Origin: Cordylochernes scorpioides
Lineage: Eukaryota > Arthropoda > Arachnida > Pseudoscorpiones > Chernetidae
Assembly (NCBI GenBank): GCA_030710605.1
Contig: CP092871.1
Coordinates: 67,909,887-67,973,886, forward strand
Direction: 5' to 3'
Length of the DNA: 64,000 bases
In this document: in pieces, positions 52,447 through 63,091 of the stretch
Layout of the letters: each line of letters opens with the position of its first letter
Numbering within the stretch: the stretch's first letter is position 1
Position numbers and translations under genes: made by a program
Notes under the pieces: generated by a model
What the model was told of the DNA's origin: nothing
Seen by the model: only the letters and a program-made list of their open reading frames with translations
Database searches by the model: none

Positions 52447-52656
52447 TGTTGTTTCGTCGTGTCTTTACATTTATCAACACGACTGCGTGGGAAAATAAGG
52501 CTTTTATTGCCAACACAAGATAAAGTACAAAACTGACTTAAAGTACTACTGGACTGTCGTTCTAAAGCTAACAACGATATTTATATCTTATAAGAGAATA
52601 ACCAAATACTATGCAAAATAGTGCAAATACAATATAGATAAATATGTTAATACACA
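52447..52656 (-). mobile_element. Candidate solo LTR, family 2, reverse copy
   Basis: Inverse of 35457-35678: cgactgcgtgggaaaataag, cttttattgccaacacaaga, tatttatatcttataaga. Termini TGTTG... and ...ACACA correspond. Confidence 0.6.
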
Positions 52657-52729
52657 ATAAAATCATTCAAATTTTCATGCAAAGAAATATAGCACAAAAG
52701 AGTGAAATTGCACTTGGATTAGGTGGATA

Positions 52730-52950
52730 AATCGAGAAAAAAAAAAGGCATCTCATGATCGTGCTACTAAAAGTTGCTGATGGTTTACCCCGTATATCGG
52801 AATAAATATCAACTCGTGCAACTGACACTTGCTGATGACTCGCGTTATCTATCGAAATAAATGTCAACTATTCGTTGATTTTTATTCCGATTGATGGTGC
52901 AAGCCATCGGCATCTTTTAGCTACACGATCAAGAAATGCCTTTTTTCTTA
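52730..52950. mobile_element. Fold-back MITE (as 8664-8876), with internal duplication
   Basis: aaaaggcatctcatgatcgt and acgatcaagaaatgcctttt are the inverted ends. The ctgatgg...atctatcg segment occurs twice (52765 and 52830). Confidence 0.6.
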
Positions 52951-52954
52951 ATTT

Positions 52955-53448
52955 ATTGTTTGAAAAAAGCTTCTCTTTTTTGTTGATGTTTAAAATGTAA
53001 AGTTTTCGGGAATGGCATTTTATAACTGGTCGTTGAAATTAGCACTAGAATTGTAAATGTTACAATTCTAATTAAAATAATAACCTGTTAAATGGCCTAC
53101 CATAAAGCTTTCATTTAAACATTGACTATAAGGAAACACTTTCCATGGATGTTTGAATGATTTGATAATTAGTGGAATTCCAGTTCTACAAACGAATCTA
53201 AAACAACATCCAGTTCTTAAACCTGTTAAACTTGTACCTTAAAAATATTTTAACCGCTATTTCTATCTTAAATAAATTCATCATTATATTCATTATTATC
53301 ACATACAGAGAGTTGTAGCGTAGAAATCAAGTCTTTGTATATTTGGAGATGCGAAAGTATTTATTGATAACGTCACCACGACTAGTCGACAATTATCAAT
53401 CACTCAACAAAACTATCTACAGCTAGAGAATCTTGAGCAAGCAAGCAA
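52955..53448. other. Unassigned DNA
   Basis: No gene or repeat recognised. Confidence 0.35.
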
Positions 53449-53450
53449 GG

Positions 53451-53638
53451 AAATTACAAAACTATTTTAGAGGCGTGATATTCTTTTTAAAATAAATAAA
53501 ATTAAACTGGCGAAACCGCTGGGAGGGTTCACCACTGATGAGCCAGGCCCTCCCTTTAATTTTTCCATTGCAGTAAGGACAGTAGAAATTGTTTTATTTT
53601 AAAAAGAATATCACGCCTCTAAAATAGTTTTGTAATTT
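53451..53638 (+). mobile_element. CTGATGAG/CGAAA MITE, best copy
   Basis: Perfect or near-perfect terminal repeats of about 45 bp (aaattacaaaactattttag, aggcgtgatattctttttaa) at both ends. The centre reads CTGGC-GAAAC-CGCT, GGGAGGG, TTCACCA, CTGATGA, GCCAG, GCCCTCCC. It includes two stems (CTGGC/GCCAG and GGGAGGG/CCCTCCC) that overlap and cannot both form fully. At least a dozen copies occur in the window. Confidence 0.8.
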
Positions 53639-53841
53639 GATAACAGATGGCGCGCTAGTGCATCGTAATATCAAGCAAAGAAATATTTTTATAATTATTT
53701 TACATGAACAGAGTAATATATATTTATATAATCTGTTGAATATTTTCATTAAATAATTAAATTAAAATAAAATATATTAATTATTTCTTCGCCACAATAT
53801 TATATTATGATGCATTAGCGTACCATCTATTATGAGAAGTT

Positions 53842-54008
53842 GCAATTATTTTAGACGCGTATAATTCTTTTTAAAATAAACAAATTTATACTGCCTTTAC
53901 TGCAGAAACGCTGGCCCTACCATTAATTTATAATTGCTTACTGGTCAGTAAAAATTTGTTTAATTTTAAAAAGAATCATACGCGTCTAAAATTGTTTCAA
54001 TTTCATAT
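53842..54008 (+). mobile_element. CTGATGAG/CGAAA MITE, core-deleted copy
   Basis: Terminal repeats ttttagacgcgtataattct and agaatcatacgcgtctaaaa are present. The centre keeps ctgcctttactgcagaaacg and gctggccctacc but has lost the CTGATGAG segment. Confidence 0.6.
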
Positions 54009-54039
54009 GCATGCGGCAATATACATGAGACTATGCGGC

Positions 54040-54310
54040 GCTGAGTTTGTGTATACAAAAATGTAATGCCTTGGCAAAGGTTGGCGTTCAGCCAACCGAA
54101 ATATTGGCAAATAAATATTTTATTCAATCCAATTTATGACTTTTTATTATCTATAATATATAGGTTCTAATAATAGAGCAATCCATATTCAAATTTTAAG
54201 ATAATAAAAAGGCATATATTATATTGAATTGAAAGATTTATTTGCCAATATTTCGGTTGATTAAACACCAACCTTTGTCAAGGCATTGCACAACGTATTA
54301 ATTTGTATTA
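54040..54310. repeat. Two family G hammerhead-like repeats in inverted orientation
   Basis: Plus copy at 54067-54107: TGCC, TTGGCAA, GGTTGGC-GTTCA-GCCAACC, GAAATATT, GGCA; the TGCC/GGCA pair would be stem I. Minus copy at 54245-54290: TTGACAA, GGTTG...CAACC, GAAATATTGGC. Their flanks (aaaggcatatatt) match 24905 and 33085. Confidence 0.6.
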
Positions 54311-54314
54311 TTTT

Positions 54315-54960
54315 CTTGATTTTATTTTCAAAGACCACGAGTCTCTCTCCTACCCAAGTAGTGTCTACCGTGAGGGAGGGACGTTTCTACAGTATGTGCC
54401 TGGATTCATACTGAATGGAAACAAACATAACCCTTTATATATAAATTAAAAGAAAAGCATTTAAGATCGTTCAAGTGATCACTGAATGCTTCCAGAATTT
54501 GTCAAATATCCTTTCTTGGTTAATCAATACGTGGTTGTTAGATTTTATTGATTGGCTTCGTAATCAAGAGATGTCTTTCTCTAAATTTGTCAACTTGATC
54601 CCTGTAAAATTTTATTTTGTATTTATCGAATTTATATATGAACCATTTTCTTATTTATCTTTGGGGGTAAGGAGTAGGCTTCAAGAGATGTTTCTTGTAT
54701 AAGACCGGTGGTCTTAAAAAAAGCTGTGTGTGAGTGTGTGTGTTTCTTGTATGAATATTTTATTAACTCAAGGGCTTTGGAGCGTTTCTACAGGAATATT
54801 GCTGGCTGACTATTGCATACAGGAAATTTATCCCAGGTTGATTCTTACCACATGATGCGCGCAAGGAGAAATGATTTTCAAATATTTTATTTCAAAAATT
54901 ATGAATAAAATTGATTAAAGATAGCGTCCCTTATAACAATGGATTGTTTAACTACTACAA
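54315..54960. other. Unassigned DNA, possible LINE 3' end
   Basis: A 75-codon frame at 54475-54702 has no recognisable motif. It is followed by ataagaccggtggtcttaaa, a hairpin resembling the 3' hairpin of the LINE at 42688-43105. A TG microsatellite is at 54726-54740. Confidence 0.3.
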
Positions 54961-54964
54961 ATGA

Positions 54965-55325
54965 AGATTCGTAAAACGAAAATTGAAATTATACCGCGAA
55001 TGTTTCATGTATTATATTGTCTTATAAATTACTTTATGTATTATTTAGGTACGGAAATAAATGTCCAGGGTAGCCGAGTGGACAAGGCACCTGCCTGGTA
55101 AGCAGAAGGGTGTGGGTTCGATTCCCGCCCCTGGACACTTTTTATTTTATTTTATTTTTCCGTTCGCCATTACTCTTCATGTTTCACCTTTCCATACCTC
55201 ATCCTCAAAGTTAGAAATGTCGCTATTTCTCTTTGAAAATAAATTTCGTTTTTTATAAGAAACATTCGCGGTATAATTTCAATTTTCGTTTTACAATCAT
55301 CAGCCGCGTTATATTGTATTTTAAA
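54965..55325. mobile_element. tRNA-capped fold-back element
   Basis: The complete right arm (ttcgccattactcttcatgt, ttcaattttcgttttacaat, catcagccgcgttatattgt) is present. The left arm is only partly kept, because its inner half is replaced by about 60 bp of unrelated AT-rich sequence. Core at 55063-55136. Confidence 0.75.
55063..55136 (+). tRNA. tRNA-like sequence, anticodon GGT (Thr-type)
   Basis: The best cloverleaf of the three: acceptor TCCAGGG/CCCTGGA plus G-1:C73, T8 and A9, D stem GCC/GGC, A box tagccgagtgg, anticodon stem CTGC/GCAG with loop CTGGTAA (U33 kept), 5-nt variable loop, T arm GTGGG-TTCGATT-CCCGC. A TTTTT run begins three bases after the end. The three-pair D stem and A box resemble Ser/Leu tRNAs, but there is no long variable arm. 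Element-borne; charging is unknown. Confidence 0.7.
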
Positions 55326-55891
55326 TGAAGATTCGTATAACTAAATTATCATATTAATCATGATTAACGCTTATTTATAGTAGATATAAAATATATACTT
55401 GTGTATATTACAGGTCAAAATAAGAATATTTATTTAAAATCTTCCAATGTTTCGAAGCGGCTGATTGCTTGTCTTCTTTCAAGACAATTTTACCATGATT
55501 ATTTTATACACTGGAACTCAAGGAAATCAGAAAAATGATCATAAATGGGAAATCCTTTGGGCAAATTATTTAGCCATATGAACTAAAGCTATAAACTTTA
55601 AATATGATATCGTTATATTTGTTAAAAGACGAATAAAGATAACTGAATAAAATTATAAAAATAAAATTAAGTATTTCTTCTTGCTTATAAATTTTTCCTA
55701 TGAAATACCTATTGAAATACCAATAGTAATCGAAACCTGATAGAAGAAGAAAGCGAAAAGGATCAAATTCTCAACAGAAGGATCAATCTCAACTGAGAAT
55801 AACATCAAATAATATCAAAATTAATTGGACTCTATACGTGAATAGTCCCATAGACTAGAATAGAGGATCTAGCTCAGAAGGGATAGAGTTA

Positions 55892-56600
55892 TGATCCTAG
55901 GTATAGGTACTAAGCTCCCATCGAACAAGACAAAAAAAGATCTGAAAGAATCAAGCTCGCTCTTTCTCTCCCAAATCTAATTGTGCTATAAACAAATATA
56001 AACATCGGAAGGCAGAAATAAATAAATTGCAATTGAAATAATCTAAAGCTTTAAGAGCCAAATAAGATAAAAATAAAACTTGACAGCAATATTTTGATGG
56101 ACAAAAGGAGATTTGACTCCCAGCAAACTACCTAGATAATCACAAAATTTGCTCTTCCATCCCAACATTATATAGCACTACGTTCTAACTCGCGCTAGTT
56201 CCCAGTACCCCCCCGCGCCAGCTAATCGCAGAAAAGAAGAACGATTTTGTGCGAAATTTATCAACACTTTGCAAATAATTTTACTAAAGGTTTTTTTAAA
56301 TGATAAAATAATGAAATTTTGATTCAGTTTGTTCATTCAAACAGGCTGAAAATGAACGAATGAATACGGAATCAAAGCAGGAGATTGCAAATTAATCCGG
56401 GAATTTATGAACGTAGGCCGAATTTTTCCCTTTCGTTTAACTTGAAAAGTAAGGAAACATCACGTTGATGATCCTGGATATAGGTACTGAAGTTCCCATC
56501 GAACAAGACAAGAAAGATCTGAAAGAATCACGCTCTCTCTTTCTCTCCCAAATATGAGAGTAATATATTCAAATATAAACAGCGGAAGGCAGAAAATGAC
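55892..56600 (+). repeat. Direct repeat pair, ~130 bp, 575 bp apart
   Basis: gatcctaggtataggtacta, tcccatcgaacaagacaaaa, gatctgaaagaatcaagctc at 55892 match gatcctggatataggtactg, tcccatcgaacaagacaaga and gatctgaaagaatcacgctc at 56468. Both continue with tctttctctcccaaat and end in cggaaggcagaaa. Confidence 0.75.
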
Positions 56601-56603
56601 AAT

Positions 56604-56848
56604 ATCCAAACCCTACAGCTGCCTGGTCGTTTACTTACAATTGAACCATTCCTGGTTTTTCTAATTCAGCTCCAACTAGACTGAACACATCAAACACACT
56701 GGACGTGGCCTCAACTTTAGCCTTTAATTCCAAAGTTGAGGCCACGTCCAGTGTATTTGATGTGTAAAGTCTAGTTGGAGCTGAAGTTGAAAAACCAGGA
56801 ATGGTTCAATTGGAAGTATTCGACCAGGCAGCTGTAGGGTTCGGACAA
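56604..56848. repeat. Long inverted repeat, ~110-bp arms
   Basis: Left arm ccctacagctgcctggtcg, aaccattcctggtttttc, ctccaactagact, ggacgtggcctcaactttag; the right arm is the inverse with a few mismatches. Centre about 12 bp. A transcript would form a long hairpin. Confidence 0.8.
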
Positions 56849-58721
56849 TGCTGCCATGGGCATTATCTCAGACCACTGTTCATTTTGATCACGTTTGACA
56901 TCGCTATATCTTCAATAGAACACAAAGAACAAGCCAGTTGCTAATCTAACAAGCTAAGACGAAGCAAATTGGACTCTAAATGATTTTCCCTTCCAGGGAA
57001 TTGATTTGCCAATAATTACCATCTAGAAAATTATTAAACAAATTGAATGGAATTCATCACGAAACCAAACTTCAAACAACCATACTTAAGACCACCAGCT
57101 CATTAAAGGAAAGTTTGGATGAATTTAAAAAAAAGATTGTGATTTCAACTCTTTGAAAAACTATTGAAAACGGAACTAATTATAAATAGGAATTTTGAAT
57201 TTAAGGACATGGTGAAACCCCTCTTATATAATTGTTAGTGTAAATAGTCCAGAACTGATCTTAGACATTAGCAAAGAATTAGACAAATGGTATATAGTAC
57301 AAAGTCATAATACTTAAAATGATCATAGCCTTTACCAATATCTAATCAATTTACTCAAATATTTGATGAAGTTAACAAAAGATTCCCTACAAAATATTTA
57401 ATCCTCAGCTTATACCAAATCAAAATCTTTGATGACATCGTACCTTTTTTTCTAAACCTGTATTAAAATCTTTTCATGAAATACAAAAGCAATGACACCT
57501 TAAAAGATGAAGTAGAATAGAATAAAAAATATGATTTCTGGATAGTTAGGATGAGCTGAAGAAGACGCTTGAAGCATTCTTTTCAAGAACATCGCAATGA
57601 AGAAATACATTATTCTGTTATCCAAATAATATACTTCCATCAAGTTAAATCAACCCATGGAACATTAAGGAAAATGCTTTGGGCTAATACCTGACTCAAT
57701 ATCTTCAAAATTTTCATTAAAACAAATATCAAGAAAGAGAATCTGGCTTGATCAAACTTGGATCGTTCATTGTAAGGAAAAGTTCACTGATGTTCAGAAA
57801 CAAATTAAAATCTAACAAACCACGATTCATCCAGTTCTTGACTATGCCTTACCCTGCCGAATCACAACAGCTCAGGCACACAAAAACATTTTGATAATTT
57901 GTATGAATCAAGATTAATAAAAATATTACTTGTGCATCACCATCAAGCAAATTTGATCATTCGAGATGACACGAAATTTGAACCAATTGCCCACTTTATT
58001 TGTCCGAATTCATAATGCTGCTTTGAAAACTCATTATAAAACCAAATATGTCATAAATTCTTTGATGACCCAGATGGAATTAGAAGCAGAAAAGGATTAC
58101 TCTTTTATATAAATTCAACCAAAACATGATTGAATCCTCTATTATTAACCATCAATGGTTTGCCTTTATAACTCAGAGTTTACGAAGATCAATTACAAGC
58201 GTAATTATCTCTCTCTCTCTCTCGTAACTATAATTATTTTCATAAACCATTAATCCTGAATTTAATCGATAATTGAACCATCAATATCATCTGTCATCAA
58301 TCCTCTACTCTACACAAGACCTTACTTGCTATAATTTAAGAGATATTTCAAGACATGACAGGCAAGAGAAAACTTGAGATATTAAAAATGGTCTCGGACA
58401 TTAGAGTTTATTACAAAACAGTACAAAGTTTTAGAAAGGCAAAGCTTTAATTGAACAAACATTTTATAAAAAGGATGATCCCTCAATAAAATGCTTTTGC
58501 GTAAAAAAAAACAAAAAAAAATGTAAAAATTGGATCTCAACCTTCTACCAAGAAGACTCGAGAATTTCGAAACTCTGCTTAGAGAGATTCAACGCCAACC
58601 TATATTTATGTGTATTCTTTACCCAAAGAAGGCTCTATCAACAAAATCAACTATAGGAATATTTCAAGTCTTGTAATAGAACTTTGGGCCAAATTGAACC
58701 CACTACACAGTATGAAAATTC

Positions 58722-59005
58722 AAATCAAAAAAGGCATATCCTGACCAGGAGCACATATGCTTTTTGGATGACAGAGCGCCATCTAGTGGAACAGAATTCA
58801 ACTAAACGTTGATTTAGCCTGTTTCCTGATATTTGGCCAACCCATTTTCTTGATAAATCAAGAAAAGTCAACCCCGAAAGCGTTTCGGGCTGTTGGCCCT
58901 CGTCAGCGTGGTGCAGTCTGTACTTCTATGACCAAAAATGTTGTGGTCCCAGAAAGCTTCTTGAGAAACCAGGAAATGGGTATTTAATGGGTATATACCA
59001 GAGAA
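58722..59005 (-). mobile_element. Hammerhead-like fold-back repeat, family B
   Basis: Minus strand: CTGACGA (58900-58906, canonical), GGGC-CAACA-GCCC, GAAAC (58882-58886), then GCTTTCGGGG. Left end ggcatatcctgaccaggagc. The right inverted end is missing. Confidence 0.65.
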
Positions 59006-59039
59006 GCAATGAAGCAAGTTTACATAAAATATCAATATA

Positions 59040-59640
59040 TATATATGTAGAATCCAGTCGTTGTGAAATCAGGTCGACTTAAACTATGGTGTGAGATCCT
59101 GTCGACTCTCGCTATATTGTGATAACCGAGAATAACAGTCAGGATGTGGAGAGAATTCCAGTACCTCTCTGCACCTTGGAAGACCTTTAACAGTTCTCAC
59201 AGAGTACAGGCAGTCGTGGTCGAGGCAGAGTGGAAAGCTTGGGAATGACCATACACAAAAACGAAGAGACACAGTTGTACTAGGAAAGTTCCGTGAACAG
59301 ATCAAAGTCGAGCTAGGAGCGAAAGATGGAGATAGAAGAGTTATTACTGGTCTACATGGTCGAGGAAGTGGGCCTTGGACACAACCGACGAGGACTCCCG
59401 CTGATGGTGAAGTGACTACATACTTCTGGCCCTGTTGGAGGCTTATATTTCATTGCCGAGAGGAAGTATTAGATTTCAGCGGATGAAATAAGGGCGTGGT
59501 TCGGAAGAGATCATTGTACACTGGCAACGCTCTGACATCTTCTAGGCCTCGTTGGACTTCTATCTCAATATCTTGCTTTAGCTCAACTCTTAATCTATTA
59601 CATAGTTTTATTTATCCTCAGTTTTTGTACAAAGTACATT
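59040..59640. other. GC-richer unidentified segment
   Basis: About 550 bp of unique, GC-richer sequence with short ORFs on both strands (longest 73 codons, minus). Not recognised; a decayed LTR or retroelement interior is possible. Confidence 0.3.
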
Positions 59641-59867
59641 ACATATGATGATGTAATGGCACATTTCCATCATGCGAATAATTTTTTATAGATGTGTTTC
59701 TATTATACAACATTAAAATCCTGTTATAAGTATTATACAATATGGGATTGTTGGTTTTAATTACCATATATATATATAAGACAATTTAAAAGATTTTAAT
59801 TATTCTTTTAATCTCTCTCTCTCTCAATTGTTACAGAAAAATATTATGATCAAATAAAGGAAATGTA

Positions 59868-60045
59868 AAAAAATAAACCCGAAACGCGTTGGTGGTTGTC
59901 TTTTCTTGATTAATCAAGTAAATGGGTTGGCCAAATATCCGGGAACAGGCTAAATCAACGTTTAATTGATTTCTGTTCCACTAGATGACGCTCTTCCATC
60001 TAAAAGGTTCATGTGAACGTGGTCAGTATATGCCTTTTTTGATTT
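59868..60045 (+). mobile_element. Family B repeat, 5'-truncated
   Basis: Starts within the core (cccgaaacgcgttggtggtt) and runs to the right end (gaacgtggtcagtatatgcc). Core 1 is missing. Confidence 0.6.
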
Positions 60046-60119
60046 ATATATAGTAAATTTTAAACTGTATAATAATGACATTTTTATTATATTTTACCTA
60101 TCTTCCAATTAGTTAGAGC

Positions 60120-60660
60120 CGATACTTCATAAGACCATGCCCTTCTATCAAAGTGTACACCGTTCCTATTTGCTACCACCCCCATATTTTGTCTATATGC
60201 TATACCTTTATTAATATAACCTGTACACCCCCCCTTATTTGTATTTAACCTCAAAATGATGTCGTCAAAATAAAAAGTTAAAGATGGTGGCAGCTGGGGG
60301 CAGAGAAAGAGGAAAATGCCAAGCCCAGATGGAGCCCCTCTCCAGGTCCTTTTATAGACGACCCCTGAAACAGGACAGGTTTTAGCAGGAGGTCAACGGC
60401 AGTATGTTCTACAGTGTGTCCATCGGCAGACCGCTTCTGTCTCTCTCGGTCTCTCTCTCCATGTCTCGGCAATAGTCATCCAAATTTGTGTCATGGCCTC
60501 CATCTCTGTCCCGTGGGCTGTCCCTGATCACTCTCGGTGCTAACATCTAGTCCTGCCTCTGTTTCTTGTTGTCCGCGTATGGGGAGAACATCAACACTCG
60601 CCTCACGTACACTACTGCCAGTTTATCCATAAGTTGACCGGATCATTTGCAACAATATTA
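60120..60660 (-). mobile_element. Possible LTR or promoter-bearing fragment
   Basis: The minus strand has tataaaaggacctggagagg at about 60353-60334, a good TATA box followed by GC-rich sequence, and aactttttattttgacg further on. A left-edge tgttgcaaatgatccgg could be the start. No second copy is seen, so the call is weak. Confidence 0.3.
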
Positions 60661-60694
60661 CATATAAATATAAATGTGAAAAATAATTTTAAAA

Positions 60695-60945
60695 AATAAA
60701 ATTAAAAAAGGTCAGGTATTGGTATTAAAATCAAAAAAGGCATATCCTGACCACGTTCACATGATCCTTTTAGATGGCAAAGCGTTCGTGATTGACCTTT
60801 CTTGATTTATCAAGAAAATTGGGTTGGCCAAATATCAGAGAACAGGTTAAATCAACGTTTAGTTGATTTCTGTTCCACTTGATGGCGCTCTGACATCTAG
60901 AAGGTTCATGTGAACGTGGTCAGAATATGTCTTTTTAATTTAATA
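60695..60945 (+). mobile_element. Family B repeat, core-deleted
   Basis: Ends aaaaggtcaggtattggtat and ggcatatcctgaccacgttc on the left, gaacgtggtcagaatatgtc on the right. The core is reduced to agcgttcgtgattgacc. Confidence 0.65.
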
Positions 60946-61071
60946 AATATATATTATATTTATAAAAATTAATATTCTGTTTATAAAATGATAAATATTT
61001 CGTTACAATATTGTTCATAAGGCTAAGAGTGGATATCTTTATATTTAATAGAATTTATATTTTCCTTTCAG

Positions 61072-61111
61072 GCGATAAACCTCGAGAATTCTCTGCGGAT
61101 ATTGATAATTG
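61072..61111 (+). CDS. Candidate terminal exon of an unrecognised gene
   Basis: A strong acceptor (tatattttcctttcag, ending 61071) is followed by GC, then a frame reading DKPREFSADIDN and TGA. The two leading bases complete the codon left open by the 41016-41039 microexon (giving Gly). A different frame (AINLENSLRILIIELSE) is also open until a TGA near 61155, so the true frame depends on the upstream exon. The 20-kb separation would be a large intron filled with transposons, which is plausible in this genome. Function unknown. Confidence 0.45.
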
Positions 61112-61159
61112 AGCTGTCAGAGATATGCAATTATTTCAATGTAGACAAGGTCTGAAAAT

Positions 61160-61345
61160 TGTAATTCAATTACCCCACTGTGTTTACTGATACTAAATGT
61201 GTCGTTAATGGCATAATAGAAGGTGAGGACGACATCTCCTGGTCGTGTCACTGAATGTTGATGATGGATCACTGCCATCTATTGGGAAATATTGAAACTA
61301 TTTGTTCTAATACTGATAATATAAAATATAAGGAAATTTCGCGAT
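61160..61345. other. Unassigned DNA
   Basis: Carries atcgccatct-like words (cactgccatctattggg) resembling the fold-back MITE family at 8664, too short to classify. Confidence 0.3.
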
Positions 61346-61349
61346 ATCT

Positions 61350-61575
61350 TCTATATATATAAAAATGAATGTTTGTATGTTGGTCTGTTGGCATGTCCGG
61401 TATACAAATTCGCAGTAGTTCACTAATTCAAACCAAAATTTCCATACATAGGTAAAATATAACGGGGGTGACGATAGGCTATTTTAAAAAAATATATAAA
61501 TAAATTATTAAAACTATATATTCAAATTATTCAACTTAGCTCACGAGCAGCGCCCTCTATCAATACTAAAAGGTT
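61350..61575 (+). mobile_element. Helitron 5' end, truncated
   Basis: TCTATATATATAAAAATGAA, then ggtatacaaattcgcagtag, ccaaaatttccatacatagg, matching 5515 and 51542. The sequence stops after cagcgccctctatc. Confidence 0.7.
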
Positions 61576-61782
61576 ATAAATACGTTTAAAATCTAAATCT
61601 TCTCAATATTTTATTAATAATAGTTCGCTTAATAACACATATAATATAAATATTTATATAATAACTACTCTAATTTGAAATATTTGGTAGGTTTTATTCA
61701 TTTATATATTTTCATTTTTAGATATAACTGATCTAATTCGCCGTTTAAAATAGTTCGCTTAATAACACATATATCATATAAA

Positions 61783-62995
61783 CTAGCCGAGTGACCCGGG
61801 CAACGCCCAGGGTTTACCCAAAGGGCCTGCAGAGACTTTAAAAGTATAGATATATATAGATATAAATAGCCGAGTGACCCGGGCAACGACCCAGGTTTAC
61901 CCGAAGGACCCGCAGGTGAGAAACTATAGAAGAAAAATTTTAACAAATCAGAAAATGAAAGTGCAAACAACAGAACTACACTACTTTAAGGACATGAGAG
62001 CACATGCACAGTATCACCACACGTGTACCATTTTCAAAGACCCTGCTTAGGATTAAAACTTCTCAGAAGCATAACAATAGCACCAACCTAGAGTTTAACT
62101 GGTGTGGATGCATTCCTCTGGGAGTAAGACTATTGAGAAATTCAGTAGGGAGTTATTTTGCTTCTCCGCATTCTAACACTCCAACTGTTAACACTGAGGA
62201 AACACTGACTCATGTTTGGTAAGCAATTTCAGGGAAGAAACTATAGACATTGGATTAAATAAATTATTAAATAAATTGCATTAAATAAAAATTATCAGAT
62301 TTAAATAAATATTATTAGAGTGAAAAAAAAAGAAAAAAATTAACAAATTAGAAAATAAAATTTTGAACAATACAACTATATTGCAGATAAGATAAGAGGA
62401 CCTTATTAAAAAATAAATAAACAAACTGCAATTCGACACTTTCGATAATTCGACCATTTTAAAAATCAAATTTTCAAGGTTGATTGTTGTTTAAATACAA
62501 CTTTACCGGTAAAAAGGTATTACAGAGGCGAAGGCAGCCACTTTAAAATTAAACACAGGCTCTTGTAGGAAGAACCCAAATATTCAGAATGAATGGAAGT
62601 CTGAAATCTGAAGGACCAAAAGATATGGGTCATCTTTACATGTATGCTATCCAATGTTCGCACACTTGAAAAAGCCACTTAAAGTTGTCCGTGCGTAAAC
62701 ACAGGCTCTTGTAGCCAAGGTTTGTCCTTGAGCCTTATTTATAGTCATAGCAAAAGCCAACCTTAGTGAAAACTAACGCCTCTCTAGAATGAAGCGAAGG
62801 TTGGTATCCGAAGGGGCCAAAGATATTTCAGACACTATACAGTGTGTTCAACTTTGGGCACTGTCAGTATATGTGCTTCAAGGACATGAGAGCACATGCG
62901 CTGAAACACCATACGTGTTCCATCGTAAAGATCCTAAAGGCATTGGTGAAAGTCTAAATAAATATTTTGGAAATAAAAAAAAATATATATATATA
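61783..62995 (-). mobile_element. Decayed Helitron with helicase remnant
   Basis: The minus-strand 3' terminus is at 61783: ccctgggcgttgcccgggt, cactcgg, CTAG (61783-61786). A second, partial terminus lies at 61866 (gccgagtgacccgggcaacg). Inside are two related segments, both containing ggacatgagagcacatgc (61991 and 62881), and helicase coding remnants. Confidence 0.7.
62630..62770 (-). pseudogene. Helitron Pif1-type helicase, C-terminal motif remnant
   Basis: Minus strand from about 62763: RLAFAMTINKAQGQTL, the conserved helicase motif near the C terminus of Helitron proteins (family knowledge). After a frameshift HGQL, a stop, then VAFS and VRTLDS correspond to the next motif (HGQLYVALSRV in the family). 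At least one frameshift and one stop are present, so it is non-functional. Confidence 0.75.
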
Positions 62996-63091
62996 TAAGA
63001 AAATAAATTGGAATATATATTCACAAACTATATTTCAGAGTGGACACAAATATTTGAAAGGAAAAAAAAAAAGAAAATTGCAAACAACACA

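Larger units (their letters stand above)
55330..58715. other. Quiet 3.4-kb stretch: no gene, few repeats
   Basis: No ORF over 60 codons and no transposon family found elsewhere in the window. Holds a ~130-bp direct repeat (55892-56020 and 56468-56600) and a long inverted repeat (56604-56848), listed separately. It could be intronic. Confidence 0.45.
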
